Assembly (NCBI GenBank): GCA_025352785.1
Contig: JANXSD010000018.1
Span: 1-64,000 of the forward strand
Direction of reading: 5' to 3'
From: Bacteroidota bacterium
GTDB taxonomy: Bacteria; Bacteroidota; Bacteroidia; AKYH767-A; OLB10
Length of the DNA: 64,000 bases
Shown: positions 46,759-56,942 of the stretch, piece by piece
How positions within the stretch are numbered: position 1 is the first letter of the stretch
How the letters are laid out: each line of letters opens with the position of its first letter
Position numbers and translations under genes: made by a program
The notes under the pieces: generated by a model
What the model saw: the letters and a program-made list of their open reading frames with translations, nothing else
What the model was told of the DNA's origin: nothing
Database searches by the model: none

Positions 46759-49056
46759 ATGCCAGACTTTAATCAAGAGGCGCTCGATTATCATTCTATC
46801 GGTCGTCCAGGTAAAATTGAAGTAGTACCAACAAAACCGACAAGTTCACAAAGAGATTTAGCATTAGCCTATTCACCAGGAGTTGCCGCTCCGTGTTTAG
46901 AGATTGAAAAAAATCCAGATGCTGTTTACAAGTATACTGCTAAAGGAAATTTAGTTGCTGTAATTTCAAATGGAACAGCAGTATTAGGACTAGGAAACAT
47001 TGGACCTGAAGCATCGAAACCGGTGATGGAAGGAAAAGGATTACTCTTTAAAATATTCGCTGATATTGATGTTTTTGATATTGAAGTAGATCAAACAAAT
47101 GTTGAGGATTTTATAAAAACAGTAAAAGCTATTTCTCCAACATTTGGAGGTATAAATCTTGAAGATATTAAAGCACCAGAATGTTTTGAAATAGAACGTC
47201 GATTAAAAGAAGAATTGAAAATTCCAGTGATGCATGATGATCAACATGGAACTGCTATAATTACTGGTGCTGCATTAATTAATGCTTTAGAAATCGCAGC
47301 GAAAAAAATTGAAGAAGTACGTATTGTAGTAAATGGTGCTGGTGCATCAGCAATTTCATGTACAAGTTTATTTGTTTCATTAGGAGCTAAACTTGAAAAC
47401 ATAGTAATGGTGGATAGTACAGGTGTCATTCGTAGTGATCGTGAAAATCTAGATTTACATAAAATTCGTTTTGCGACTACGCGTAACTTAAATACGCTAG
47501 AAGAGGCAATGGAAAATGCAGATGTCTTCATCGGACTTTCTAAAGGAAATATTTTAAATGCAGATCACATGATGCAACTTGCGCCGAATCCCATTGTGTT
47601 TGCCATGGCGAATCCTGATCCTGAAATAATGTATGAAGTAGCTGTTGCTGCTCGTCCTGATATTATCATGGCAACAGGTAGATCAGATTATCCAAATCAA
47701 GTAAATAATGTAATAGGATTTCCCTTTATTTTTCGTGGGGCTTTAGATGTTCGCGCCACACAGATTAATGAAGCAATGAAACTTGCTGCTGTTTATGCAA
47801 TTGCTCAATTGGCTAAAGAACCTGTTCCAGAAATTGTAAATCTTGCTTACAATAAACGCAATATTGTTTTCGGAAATGAATACATCATTCCTAAGCCGCT
47901 TGATCCCCGTTTAATACACACAGTTGCTCCTGCTGTTGCGAAGGCTGCTATTGCATCAGGCGTAGCCTTAAAACCAATAACAAATTGGGACGCATACGAA
48001 AATGAATTAAAGAAACGTTTAGGACTCGACAATAAATTAATTCGAGTAATCACGAGTAAAGCGAAACAAAGTAAGCAGCGAATAGTATTTGCTGAAGCTG
48101 ATACTTATAAAATTTTAAAAGCTGCACAGATTGTAAATGACGAAGGGATCGCGATTCCAATTTTATTAGGTAATCGTAAAAAGATTGCGCTGCTTATGGA
48201 GGAGCATAATCTTCGTTTAGATGATATTAAAATCATTGACCCACGCGAAGAATCACAATCTGTATTGGAATTTGGCGATATCTTTTTTGATAAGAGAAAG
48301 CGTCGTGGATTTACACAATATGAGTCGCGTAAGATAATGCAAGAGCGAAATTACTACGGTTCAATGATGGTTGAGACCGGCCAGGCAGATGCGCTAATTT
48401 CGGGACTCACACGTAATTATACTGAAACGATTAAACCTGCTTTACGTATTATTGGAACACAAGGTGATGTTCAAAAAGTTGCTGGCATGTACATTATGAT
48501 CACCAAAAATGGTCCTGTATTTTTTGCTGATACAACAATCAATATCAATCCTACTGCTGAAGAAATTGTTGAAATTACTTTACTTACTGCAAAGGCCGTT
48601 AAGCAGTTTAATATAGTTCCAAGAATCGCATTGCTATCTTATTCTAATTTCGGTTCATCAAATACGGAGAGTGCAATGAAGATGCGTAAGGCCGGTGATT
48701 TGCTTCATGAATCCCATCCTGAACTTTTAGTGGATGGAGAGATTCAAGCCAACTTTGCTTTTAACACTCAATTATTAAAAGATAATTTTCCATTTAGCAA
48801 TCTTGTAGATGGAGGAGCGAACACATTAATATTTCCTAATTTAGATTCAGGAAATATTGCTTACAAGTTATTACAATCTACAGGTGCCGCTGAAGCTATT
48901 GGCCCGGTATTGTTAGGATTGAATAAGCCAGTACATATTTTACAATTAGGATCTAGCGTTCGTGAAATTGTAAATATGGTTACCATCGCTGCTGTGGATG
49001 CACAAGCTCGTAAACCATTTGTTGATGTTGTTCATGATAAAATATTAGCGAAATAA
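46759..49056 (+). CDS. maeB: NADP-dependent malic enzyme, phosphotransacetylase-fused (MaeB type)
   Basis: The protein has 765 residues, the expected length of the two-domain form. Residues 1-400 are the malic enzyme: [16 protein letters not shown], metal-binding [34 protein letters not shown] and the NAD(P) site [16 protein letters not shown]. Residues about 430-765 are a phosphotransacetylase-like domain ([35 protein letters not shown]-like stretch [19 protein letters not shown]). In the well-studied homologues this domain is regulatory and binds acetyl-CoA without full catalysis. It converts malate to pyruvate and CO2 with NADPH. It is transcribed alone, with its own candidate promoter. 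Confidence 0.96.
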   Translation: MPDFNQEALDYHSIGRPGKIEVVPTKPTSSQRDLALAYSPGVAAPCLEIEKNPDAVYKYTAKGNLVAVISNGTAVLGLGNIGPEASKPVMEGKGLLFKIFADIDVFDIEVDQTNVEDFIKTVKAISPTFGGINLEDIKAPECFEIERRLKEELKIPVMHDDQHGTAIITGAALINALEIAAKKIEEVRIVVNGAGASAISCTSLFVSLGAKLENIVMVDSTGVIRSDRENLDLHKIRFATTRNLNTLEEAMENADVFIGLSKGNILNADHMMQLAPNPIVFAMANPDPEIMYEVAVAARPDIIMATGRSDYPNQVNNVIGFPFIFRGALDVRATQINEAMKLAAVYAIAQLAKEPVPEIVNLAYNKRNIVFGNEYIIPKPLDPRLIHTVAPAVAKAAIASGVALKPITNWDAYENELKKRLGLDNKLIRVITSKAKQSKQRIVFAEADTYKILKAAQIVNDEGIAIPILLGNRKKIALLMEEHNLRLDDIKIIDPREESQSVLEFGDIFFDKRKRRGFTQYESRKIMQERNYYGSMMVETGQADALISGLTRNYTETIKPALRIIGTQGDVQKVAGMYIMITKNGPVFFADTTININPTAEEIVEITLLTAKAVKQFNIVPRIALLSYSNFGSSNTESAMKMRKAGDLLHESHPELLVDGEIQANFAFNTQLLKDNFPFSNLVDGGANTLIFPNLDSGNIAYKLLQSTGAAEAIGPVLLGLNKPVHILQLGSSVREIVNMVTIAAVDAQARKPFVDVVHDKILAK

Positions 49057-49073
49057 AAATTTAATCTGTATCT

Positions 49074-49110
49074 AGAAACAGGAATTTAGTCTTACTCAAT
49101 TCCTGTTTCT
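49074..49110 (+). terminator. Hairpin after maeB (weak terminator)
   Basis: AGAAACAGGAATT pairs with AATTCCTGTTTCT (13 bp) around an 11-nt loop, 18 bp past the stop codon. There is no long T-run beyond TTTCT. Confidence 0.55.
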
Positions 49111-49169
49111 ATGTTCAACATTTCCATATATAAAATAATTAAGTCACATCATTATTCTTTTTTACAATT

Positions 49170-49223
49170 ACTTCTTAAGAATTAGTTCAACAGGCAAGTT
49201 TCAGCAACGATTTTTAAAATCGT
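49170..49223. repeat. Dispersed REP-like element, copy 1
   Basis: This 54-bp stretch begins ACTTCTTAA and ends in the palindrome ACGATTTT-T-AAAATCGT. It is similar along its length to 57186-57241: shared blocks are ACTTCTTAA, AGTTC, AGGCAA and GCAACGATTTTT. It is not near a transposase. Confidence 0.65.
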
Positions 49224-49297
49224 ATGTTTCCAAAAAATCATTTACTTTTAATAGTATCAATTATTAAGGTATTAAATTGAATACACTGTTTCTAATT

Positions 49298-50746
49298 TTA
49301 TCTTATCAAGGAAATCATTCCTTTCTGGGACACTGTTTTTAATCTTTCACCAATATATCCTCGATATTGTAAAATCATTGTGTAGATTCCTTCTTCGCAT
49401 GCTTTGCCATCATACATTCCATCCCAAGAAATTTTTGGATCATTCGTAGAAAACATTTCTTGGCCCCAGCGATTCCAAATTTTTATTTGAAAACTTTGTG
49501 TTTCACATTGAACGATAACATCAAATTTTTCATTTTTACCATCATGGTTAGGACTAAAAGCATTCGGATAAAAAACAGTACATGGACATTCGATATAATC
49601 AACTTTAATTTCATCAAAAACAATCGTACAACTATTAGTAGCCGTAGCTGAGTAGTTTCCTTCTTTTGTAACAGTTAGTGTAGGAGATACACTGCCATCA
49701 CTCCATGTTACTGTTGAATTGGAATTTGAATTAGCAAATAAGGTAATTGGCACACCAAAACATTGAGGCATTGAATCGGCAATGATATCTAATGTAGGAT
49801 TATCATTTACAACAATATAATTACTTTTAGTAATTGTATCTGATGAACATTCAAAATGTGTTATCATAGTTACATCATACGTCCCACTTTTCGGATAACA
49901 AATTTGTTGTGGATGAATTACATGGGATGAGGAAGGTAATCCTCCATCAAATAACCATTCATACGTAGTTGAAGGCATTAAACTAGTATCAGAAAAAGAA
50001 ATACAATTTCCACTACATAATGTTTGTTTAGAAGAAGTAAACCCAGAAACTCTTAAGGTTGCATCCGCAATTTTTTGTAGGGAAACATTATCAATATCAT
50101 AATAAAAAGTACTTGCATTAAGTTTACAAGTAGATGTAGATGTACTATCGTTACAAAAAAAACCAATCATCACATTATCAAAGCAACTATCAGCAATATA
50201 ATTAAAAACATATTCAGTGTAAAACCCTAATGATATTACATTGCCTGGAAGTCTAACTTGTGGATTTACTGCTGGGCAATCACCTATTATAAATGGAGGT
50301 AAATTTCCTGTTTTAAAAAAATAAAATCCTAAATCAAAACAATCGCTGGCAGGTGAAGGTTGATTTACAAGATTATACATTATTTGTGCCTTCAAAACAT
50401 ATTGTGCACCAGGAATTAATGTTTCTAAAAGCGGTGCTTGGAAAGACTCGCCATAAAAACGATTATAAGGGGGGAAATTCGAAGGAGGAGCACATAAAAA
50501 ACCTACAACACCAGTACCCGCATAAGCAATTCCATAATCACCTAAAGGAGAAGGACCATAATAGCTACAATTATAATAATCAGCAGTACCATAAGCAGAA
50601 TCCCAAATAGCACACCGATTTATTTGAGAGGAATACGTTGGGCATAAGTCAAAATCTTCAAATCCAGGATTTGGAAGAATATTTTGCGCAAAAGTATTTT
50701 CCGTAGAAACGAACACAAAGAATAAAATAAATAAGAAATTATTCAT
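49298..50746 (-). CDS. Secreted protein with type B T9SS (gliding-type) C-terminal domain
   Basis: The protein has 482 residues with a signal peptide ending in TFAQ (about 21). The N-terminal part, beginning ILPNPGFEDFDLCP, is a Cys-rich lectin-like beta-sandwich (about 22-230). A PKD-like domain follows (SFSDTSLMPSTTYEWLFDGG), then an Ig-like unit. The C-terminal domain has FYPNAFSPNHDGKNEKF, IKIWNRWGQEMF, W-D-G and KGMISLIR, a clear type B sorting signal. The opening NPGFED type is common in Bacteroidota surface proteins. No catalytic motif is seen; a surface or adhesive role is inferred. Confidence 0.85.
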   Translation of the reverse strand: MNNFLFILFFVFVSTENTFAQNILPNPGFEDFDLCPTYSSQINRCAIWDSAYGTADYYNCSYYGPSPLGDYGIAYAGTGVVGFLCAPPSNFPPYNRFYGESFQAPLLETLIPGAQYVLKAQIMYNLVNQPSPASDCFDLGFYFFKTGNLPPFIIGDCPAVNPQVRLPGNVISLGFYTEYVFNYIADSCFDNVMIGFFCNDSTSTSTCKLNASTFYYDIDNVSLQKIADATLRVSGFTSSKQTLCSGNCISFSDTSLMPSTTYEWLFDGGLPSSSHVIHPQQICYPKSGTYDVTMITHFECSSDTITKSNYIVVNDNPTLDIIADSMPQCFGVPITLFANSNSNSTVTWSDGSVSPTLTVTKEGNYSATATNSCTIVFDEIKVDYIECPCTVFYPNAFSPNHDGKNEKFDVIVQCETQSFQIKIWNRWGQEMFSTNDPKISWDGMYDGKACEEGIYTMILQYRGYIGERLKTVSQKGMISLIR

Positions 50747-50859
50747 TTACTACGTTTTATTTCTCACTACACAAGACTTATAAAATCATCTGGGGTTGAT
50801 CGAGCAAATTGTTGATACTCCAATTGACAGAATAAATATACAATTTTTATTTCGACTTA

Positions 50860-51519
50860 TTAATATTCCTTAGTGGTCATATCTTTAATTTTTGCTACAT
50901 ATAAACTGTCTTCTGCATATACTTTTCCTAAGTAATCCAAATAACGTTCTTTCACTTTGAAATTATGATCTTGCCATAACTTATAATCTGCTACTGCATC
51001 TTGCCAACATTTATAAACTGCATAACTTGCGAATTTGCTGTATTGCCTTAATGATTGTTGATCACCATAAATGATTTTATTTTTTGATGGAATAAATATT
51101 CCACAGGCAGTCGTTGGTCTAATGAATGGGTAGCGCATACCCATAAGGTTATTCGTATGCCGAAGTAATGGAGAACTAAGCGTTCCAGTTTCCAATTTCA
51201 TTTGAGCATAAACCTCATCTGCACATAAAACTTTTTGCACTTCTAACTCCTGGCGGAGATTACGAAATGATAATGGTTTAAAATTACGAGAATTTACATG
51301 AAACATTTTAAAATTATTTTCCTTGTTTTCCATGCTGAAGTCTTCCATAGAAAACATCATCTGTACAGCAAAGAAAGAAATGACAACTGGCTTCTTCCAT
51401 GCCAAAAAATCGCAATATAGATTTGTTTGTCCTAAATAGTTATTACAAATAGCATTTAGACAAACAATACTATTCCCAATTGAGATTGACTCCTTAGAAT
51501 TACAACAACTCGTTTTCAT
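50860..51519 (-). CDS. Glucosaminidase-domain protein (peptidoglycan hydrolase-like)
   Basis: The protein has 219 residues. The C-terminal two thirds (about 85-215) resemble the FlgJ-type glucosaminidase fold: YAQMKLETGTLSSPLLRHTNNLMGMRYP, in which the catalytic Glu is in LETG and the N-N-L-(F/M)-G motif follows (split by text), then RQYSKFASYAVYKCWQDAV and LDYLGKVYAED, as in cell-wall cutting homologues. The N-terminal 60 residues hold six Cys and a short hydrophobic segment (VISFFAVQMMFS) but no classical signal peptide. Some predicted start could be internal, for example MMFSMEDFS or MENKENN. Target is presumably peptidoglycan; activity is unproven. Confidence 0.68.
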   Translation of the reverse strand: MKTSCCNSKESISIGNSIVCLNAICNNYLGQTNLYCDFLAWKKPVVISFFAVQMMFSMEDFSMENKENNFKMFHVNSRNFKPLSFRNLRQELEVQKVLCADEVYAQMKLETGTLSSPLLRHTNNLMGMRYPFIRPTTACGIFIPSKNKIIYGDQQSLRQYSKFASYAVYKCWQDAVADYKLWQDHNFKVKERYLDYLGKVYAEDSLYVAKIKDMTTKEY

Positions 51520-51834
51520 GATCGCCTAACAATTAGCATTATTAGAATACTTATTTAAAGTTTTCGGAAATGGAATGCATTATTTTTGGTGGTAGGGTAA
51601 CACAAAGATGAATTCTTAAGGTAAAAAATATTCATTTTTTTTGGCGAACAACGCATTATATTAGGGTGAATGTAAGGTTTATCAAGATTTTGTATCAAAA
51701 TAAGACCTGAAATTATCACACATTTGATACTAAGGAATACTTATTGTAAAAAGAATAGTAAATAAATTCTTAGAAAAGAATTCATCAACATTGAAAAAAA
51801 TATTCATTAAAAAAATCTGTGTAGAATATTCTTT
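51520..51834. other. 315-bp AT-rich divergent intergenic region
   Basis: Lies between the glucosaminidase-type gene and the next T9SS cargo. No repeat, hairpin or convincing promoter consensus was seen. Confidence 0.5.
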
Positions 51835-53019
51835 ATGATTGAAATCAAAAAAATAATATTTTCAATTTTCATTTTATCACATTCATTATGTGATGGACAA
51901 ATACTAAGTAGTTTTACATGGGAGTCAGGAAATATCACTACGGCAAGTTCTGGCAATAATGCAGCTTCCGTAAGTAGTTCAGCAACTATCAGTAGTGGTG
52001 GTTCTTCTGGAAATGGTTTAAATCCTGGATTACCGAAAGCTGATCTTGATTTAACAATTACTGCAACATCAATTTACGATACCGAAGGGGTGGATATCAG
52101 TTTTGATTATCAACGGGAAGAATCTATAGCAAACTTTTATATTAGAGGTAGTAGCTTGAATATCGGAATGAATGCAGGAAATTTATTTGTGAGTTACAGA
52201 GTTAGCAACGGTGCTGGAAGTTATACTTTAATTAGTTCTGGCAATGTATTTTCGATTCCAAATGATGATATTTTTAGAACCTATCGATTCAAATATATTG
52301 CAGCAACGGGATACGGTGAACTATTTGTAAATGGCACTTCGATGTGGGCAAACGATGGAATTGATAATAGAAGTATGTATTGGACAGGTGCAGGAAATAT
52401 TGTGATAGGATCATTGATGGATGGAAGTGGGAGTAATAAAACATGTTTGGATGGTTTTAGTATTTCTCGGATAGGTGGTACTCTTCCCATTGAATTAGTT
52501 TCATTTGTTGCAAAATCTGAAAAAGAAAATGTAAATTTAAATTGGACAACTGCCTCTGAAAAAAACAATGATTATTTTACAATTGAAAAATCACAGAATG
52601 GGATAATGTGGAATGAAATTGCAAAAGTAGCAGGTGCTGGGAATAGTAATCACGAATTAAATTATTACTTTATTGATAAAAATAACAATGTAAATGGAAC
52701 ATATTACCGATTAAAGCAAACTGATTTTGATGGTAAATTAGTTATTACAGGCGAACAATTTGTGCAATATTTCTTCAAAGAGTGGATTTCAACAATTTAT
52801 CCAAATCCAGCACATGAACGACTAAATATCAAAGTTGAAAAGCAGATCTTAACGCCAGAAATTACAGTATTAAATTCATTGGGAAATACAATTAATTTGC
52901 CCGTCGAAAAATTTGGAGATCATTATTCATTAAACACTAATTCCATAGAAAAAGGAATTTATATATTAAGTATCTCACAAGATCAGCAAACAAGAAATAT
53001 CCTCTTTGAAAAAAACTAA
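51835..53019 (+). CDS. T9SS-sorted secreted protein with lectin-like and FN3-like domains (type A)
   Basis: The protein has 394 residues. The signal peptide (about 1-21) ends CDGQ. Residues about 25-215 form a LamG/concanavalin-like beta-sandwich (DISFDYQREES, YGELFVNGTSMW, TCLDGFSISRIGGTLP). Residues about 218-310 match the widespread Bacteroidota linker LPIELVSFVAKSEKENVNLNWTTASEKNNDYFTIEKSQNG (split by text), an FN3-like unit just ahead of sorting domains. The end STIYPNPAHERLNIKV ... SIEKGIYILSIS is type A. Probably a secreted or surface carbohydrate- or matrix-binding protein; the ligand is unknown. Confidence 0.82.
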   Translation: MIEIKKIIFSIFILSHSLCDGQILSSFTWESGNITTASSGNNAASVSSSATISSGGSSGNGLNPGLPKADLDLTITATSIYDTEGVDISFDYQREESIANFYIRGSSLNIGMNAGNLFVSYRVSNGAGSYTLISSGNVFSIPNDDIFRTYRFKYIAATGYGELFVNGTSMWANDGIDNRSMYWTGAGNIVIGSLMDGSGSNKTCLDGFSISRIGGTLPIELVSFVAKSEKENVNLNWTTASEKNNDYFTIEKSQNGIMWNEIAKVAGAGNSNHELNYYFIDKNNNVNGTYYRLKQTDFDGKLVITGEQFVQYFFKEWISTIYPNPAHERLNIKVEKQILTPEITVLNSLGNTINLPVEKFGDHYSLNTNSIEKGIYILSISQDQQTRNILFEKN

Positions 53020-53073
53020 GCGTATTAAAAAAACCAATTAATTTGTTACTTTTAACAAATATTATTTGAGGAT

Positions 53074-53640
53074 ATGAATATTGGCTTTCAAGAGGTATTA
53101 TCGGTTACGATGATATTATTTGCAGTAATTGACATCATAGGATCATTGCCTGTAATCATCGAGACACGTAAGAGAGTTGGTGTAATTCATGCTGGAAGGG
53201 CAACAATAGCATCTTTAATTATCATGGTGCTCTTTTTGTTTTTAGGAGAGAGTATTTTGAAATTAATTGGTATCGATGTTTCTTCGTTTGCTATTGCCGG
53301 TTCACTCGTAATTTTTTTCCTGGCGCTCGAAATGATTTTAGGAATTCGACTCTATCGTGATGACATTCCATCAACAGCTTCTATTGTACCAATTGCGTTT
53401 CCCTTGATTGCTGGAACAGGAACCATGACTACCCTTTTATCCTTACGAGCATCTTACAGTTCAGAGACAATATTAATTGCAATTGCTGTTAATATGCTTA
53501 TTGTTTTCGCTGTATTAAAACTTGTTGAACCCATCGAAAAATTATTGGGCCCCGCAGGAATTAGTATAATCCGAAAAGTATTTGGAATTGTATTATTAGC
53601 CATCTCTGTAAAATTATTTCGAACCAATGTTGGATTTTGA
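53074..53640 (+). CDS. MarC-family integral membrane protein
   Basis: The protein has 188 residues and about six hydrophobic helices. The family patterns are visible: FAVIDIIGSLPVI in helix 1, SFAIAGSLVIFFLALEMILG in helices 2-3, and IAFPLIAGTGTMTTLLSL, where MarC members carry P-L-(I/L)-A-G-P-G. The family has no firmly established substrate; an early link to multiple antibiotic resistance was withdrawn, and no transport function should be assumed. It stands alone, 54 bp after a T9SS cargo gene. Confidence 0.85.
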   Translation: MNIGFQEVLSVTMILFAVIDIIGSLPVIIETRKRVGVIHAGRATIASLIIMVLFLFLGESILKLIGIDVSSFAIAGSLVIFFLALEMILGIRLYRDDIPSTASIVPIAFPLIAGTGTMTTLLSLRASYSSETILIAIAVNMLIVFAVLKLVEPIEKLLGPAGISIIRKVFGIVLLAISVKLFRTNVGF

Positions 53641-53863
53641 GAAATGATCTAAGCTTTTGAATTATACATTTTGGCCTATAACTCGCTTGACGGTAAGAAA
53701 TATAAAGAAGTGGAATACAATAAAACTACTTTCGACATAAATATTTCAAATTAATTTAAACTTTTGAAAATGCCATTTGAAATAATGCAACTATTTATTG
53801 CCAAAGTACATTTCGAGTAATAAATTAAATTTATACATTTGAAACCGCACAATTAAACCATAA

Positions 53864-55642
53864 ATGAAAAAAATTACTTACGCATTTCTACTTCTCTTGT
53901 TAATGAATGCATGCCAGTCGAAAACTCAAAAAGTAATGCCCGAAGAATCCTCCAAATTAATAACTAAGCTTTTTGACTCTTACTATGAAGAGAGGTTAAC
54001 TTATTTTCCGTTAGAGGCTACTGCAATTGCAGACTCCCGTTACAATGACCAATTACCTGCAGATATCAGCGATAGCTATCGTGCAAAATTGAAAGTATTC
54101 TATCAAAAATATTTGGAATCTATTTCCTCGTTTGATCGAAGTAAATTAAAAGGACAAGATGTTTTAAGTTATGATGTTTTTAAAAGGGAGATGCAAATGC
54201 AGATCGAAGGATTATCGTTTAAAGATAATTTAATGCCTATTAATCAATTTTGGAGCATGAACCTAACATTTCCTGTGTTGGGATCTGGTGGCGGAAATCA
54301 GCCTTTCAAGACTGTAAAAGATTATGATAATTTTTTGAAACGCATTACTGCTTTTGTATCCTATGAAGATACTTGCATTTCAAATATGCGAAGGGGAATG
54401 GAACTAGGCATAACACCTCCAAAAATATTAATGGAAAAAGTATTGCCACAACTTGAAGGAATCATCGTTACAGATGCTAAAACAAGCGTTTTTTATGATC
54501 CAATTAAAAATATCCCATCATCATTTAGTGATGCTGATAAAGCTCGTTTAACCGACGCTTACACAAAAGCAATTATAGAAGAAATTGTTCCCGCATACAG
54601 TAAACTTCATGCATTCATTAAAGACGATTATATTCCGAAATGTAGAGAAACAGCAGGAATTTCTAATATCCCAAATGGAAAAGAGTATTACAATTACGAA
54701 GCACGTTTATGGACTACAACAGACTTAACTCCTGATCAAATCTTTGCGATTGGAGAAAAAGAAGTTACTCGAATTAAAACCGAGATGGAACGCATTAAAG
54801 ATGAAACAGGATTTAAAGGAGATTTAAAAGCCTTCATTGAATTTATTCATGACAACAAAAAATTTATGCCTTATAAAACTGATGGTGAAGTAATCGAAGC
54901 GTATAGATTTATTGGAAGAAAAATGCAACCTCAGTTAAAAAAACTTTTCAACCTCGTTCCGAAAGCTAAATTTGAAGTTCGTCAAACAGAAAAATTTCGT
55001 GAAGCATCATCAAGTGCTGAGTACAATCAATCAGCTCCTGATGGTTCTCGACCAGGAATATTTTATGTTCCAGTTTTAGATCCCACAAAATTTAATGTTG
55101 TAGGCATGGAAGATTTATTTTTACACGAAGCAATTCCTGGACATCATTATCAAACTTCAATTCAACAAGAAAATGAAGCGCTACCTAAATTTAGAAGATT
55201 CGGATGGTATGGTGCCTATGGGGAAGGGTGGGCACTCTACACTGAATCATTAGGAAAAGAATTAGGATTATATACGGATCCCTATCAATATTTTGGGAGC
55301 TTAAGCGAAGAGATGCATCGAGCAATCCGTTTAGTGGTAGATGTTGGGATGCATACGAAAGGCTGGACGCGTGAACAAGCCATCAATTATTCACTCGATA
55401 AAGATGCAGAAGGTCTTGGCGATATTACTTCGGAAGTGGAGCGTTATATGGCAATACCTGGTCAAGCACTGGCTTATAAAATTGGACAGATGAAAATTAT
55501 TGAAATTAGAAAGAGAGCTGAAACTACATTAGGAAATAAATTTAGCATTCAACAATTTCATGATGAAGTACTAAAAGATGGTTGTTTACCATTAGATGTA
55601 TTTGAAAATAAAATGAATGAATGGATTAAATCACAACAATAA
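53864..55642 (+). CDS. DUF885-family lipoprotein, putative metallopeptidase
   Basis: The protein has 592 residues. A lipoprotein signal ends in LLLLMNAC (Cys about 16). The zinc-site motif is HEAIPGHHYQ (about residue 418-427), which fits the HExxxGHH form typical of DUF885, and a downstream Glu lies in GEGWALYTESLGKELGL (about 450-466). The remaining conserved blocks (EEMHRAIRLVVDVGMHTKGWTREQAI and PGQALAYKIGQMKI, split by text) are family hallmarks. It is predicted to be an envelope-anchored metal-dependent peptidase; its substrate is unknown. It is followed by its own terminator. Confidence 0.9.
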   Translation: MKKITYAFLLLLLMNACQSKTQKVMPEESSKLITKLFDSYYEERLTYFPLEATAIADSRYNDQLPADISDSYRAKLKVFYQKYLESISSFDRSKLKGQDVLSYDVFKREMQMQIEGLSFKDNLMPINQFWSMNLTFPVLGSGGGNQPFKTVKDYDNFLKRITAFVSYEDTCISNMRRGMELGITPPKILMEKVLPQLEGIIVTDAKTSVFYDPIKNIPSSFSDADKARLTDAYTKAIIEEIVPAYSKLHAFIKDDYIPKCRETAGISNIPNGKEYYNYEARLWTTTDLTPDQIFAIGEKEVTRIKTEMERIKDETGFKGDLKAFIEFIHDNKKFMPYKTDGEVIEAYRFIGRKMQPQLKKLFNLVPKAKFEVRQTEKFREASSSAEYNQSAPDGSRPGIFYVPVLDPTKFNVVGMEDLFLHEAIPGHHYQTSIQQENEALPKFRRFGWYGAYGEGWALYTESLGKELGLYTDPYQYFGSLSEEMHRAIRLVVDVGMHTKGWTREQAINYSLDKDAEGLGDITSEVERYMAIPGQALAYKIGQMKIIEIRKRAETTLGNKFSIQQFHDEVLKDGCLPLDVFENKMNEWIKSQQ

Positions 55643-55655
55643 CTACCATTAATCG

Positions 55656-55689
55656 AAAGCCCTCGTTATTAATTTAGCGGGGGTTTTTA
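55656..55689 (+). terminator. Terminator after the DUF885 gene
   Basis: CCCTCGTTA pairs with TAGCGGGGG (two G-U pairs) and is followed by TTTTT, 18 bp past the stop. Confidence 0.78.
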
Positions 55690-55718
55690 TAGCAACTATA
55701 TTTCAAAAAAAATATACA

Positions 55719-56126
55719 ATGACAAAAGAATTTTGGATCAACCTTCCAGTAAAAGAGGTAACTAAATCAAGAGATTTCTTTGTGAATATTGGATTTAAAT
55801 TAAATCCTGGCCCCGGAAATACGGAACATTCAGCATGCATCTTTATTGGGAGTAAAAACATTGTGCTAATGCTATTTTCAGAACCCACATTTCAAAGTTT
55901 TACAGAACATGAAATTACGGACACCAAAAAATCTACGGAGGTTTTATTTTCGTTTGATGCAGAAAGCAGATTAGAAGTGGACGAGATGGCTGTAAGAGTT
56001 GAAAAAGCAGGTGGAACTGTTTTCTCTGCCCCAAATGAAAGTCAGGGATGGTTATATGGATTTGGTTTTTCAGATTTAGATGGACATCGATGGAATGTTT
56101 TGTTTATGGATACGAAAAAGAATTAA
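55719..56126 (+). CDS. VOC-family (glyoxalase/bleomycin-resistance-like) protein
   Basis: The protein has 135 residues, a single two-module VOC domain: FWINLPVKEVTKSRDFFVNIGF at the start, HSACIFIGSKNIVLMLF in the middle, and GWLYGFGFSDLDGHRWNVLFMD at the end, the G-x-x-x-F-x-D-x-D-G-(H/N)-x-W pattern of the family. Such proteins are metal-dependent enzymes or binding proteins. The specific role cannot be assigned. It lies 76 bp after the DUF885 gene, behind a terminator, and is convergent with the exonuclease gene. Confidence 0.85.
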   Translation: MTKEFWINLPVKEVTKSRDFFVNIGFKLNPGPGNTEHSACIFIGSKNIVLMLFSEPTFQSFTEHEITDTKKSTEVLFSFDAESRLEVDEMAVRVEKAGGTVFSAPNESQGWLYGFGFSDLDGHRWNVLFMDTKKN

Positions 56127-56207
56127 AAATTACGAATTACGTTCTGTTAGCTATCGTGATAAGAATTGATAATTTCTATAAATGCAAATTAAAAAATTGG
56201 TATGAGA

Positions 56208-56942
56208 TTATAAGGTATTTGAAGAAATGAATGGAGGGAGTTGAATTTCTCTTTCAGACAATAACTCTTCTTGACGCAATCGAAGTAGAATTTGCATAAC
56301 AGTTATTACATCTTTCTGGCAATATTCAACAATACGTGTCAAATCGTTTTCTTTATAATACACATCTGCAACCATACCGCCATCTATATCATCCTTCGGA
56401 CTTTTTATGTTCAGTATGAATGCAAGCAAATTAAGTGGTGTATAGTTTTTATAGTCACCAAATTTCCACAATTCAAGTGTATCGAGATGTTGTATTTCCC
56501 AAGGTTTTTTCCCGTGGAGGTTTAATAAATCAGGTAATGCGATACCATTAATTATCATCCTACGAGAAATGTATGGAAAATCAAATTCCTTTCCATTATG
56601 TCCGCAAAGAATAGAAGCAGGATTTAACTGATCTAAATAGTTCTTAAATGATCTCAACAACATTTCTTCATCGTCATCAAAAAAAGATTGCAATATAAAG
56701 TTACGGTGCCATTTATCACTAAATGCACCTACCGAAATACAAATGATTTTTCCGAATTCTGCATAAATTCCTGCTCGTTCATATAAGAGTTCATCAGTAT
56801 CCAACTCCGACTTTCGCAACTGAAGTGATTTCCTTTTCCACAGAGATTTTAGTTCATCAGAACACAAATCATAATTTGAATATTGAGGTACGGTTTCAAT
56901 ATCAAGACATAAAACGTTTTTAAAAGAGATTGTTTCGAGCAT
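56208..56942 (-). CDS. PolB-like 3'-5' exonuclease domain protein
   Basis: The start is placed at ATG 56942 (MLETISFKNVLCLDIETVPQ); a frame 12 codons longer is possible. The exonuclease motifs of the DEDD superfamily are ExoI DIETVP (Asp and Glu about 15-17), ExoII in CGHNGKEFDFPYISRRM (Asp about 131), and ExoIII with YCQKDVITVMQ (Tyr-x3-Asp type). The stretch HLDTLELWKFGD supports relation to the PolB-associated predicted exonucleases rather than RNase T or RNase D. It would act on DNA ends; the biological pathway is unknown. Monocistronic, convergent with the VOC gene. Confidence 0.82.
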   Translation of the reverse strand: MLETISFKNVLCLDIETVPQYSNYDLCSDELKSLWKRKSLQLRKSELDTDELLYERAGIYAEFGKIICISVGAFSDKWHRNFILQSFFDDDEEMLLRSFKNYLDQLNPASILCGHNGKEFDFPYISRRMIINGIALPDLLNLHGKKPWEIQHLDTLELWKFGDYKNYTPLNLLAFILNIKSPKDDIDGGMVADVYYKENDLTRIVEYCQKDVITVMQILLRLRQEELLSEREIQLPPFISSNTL

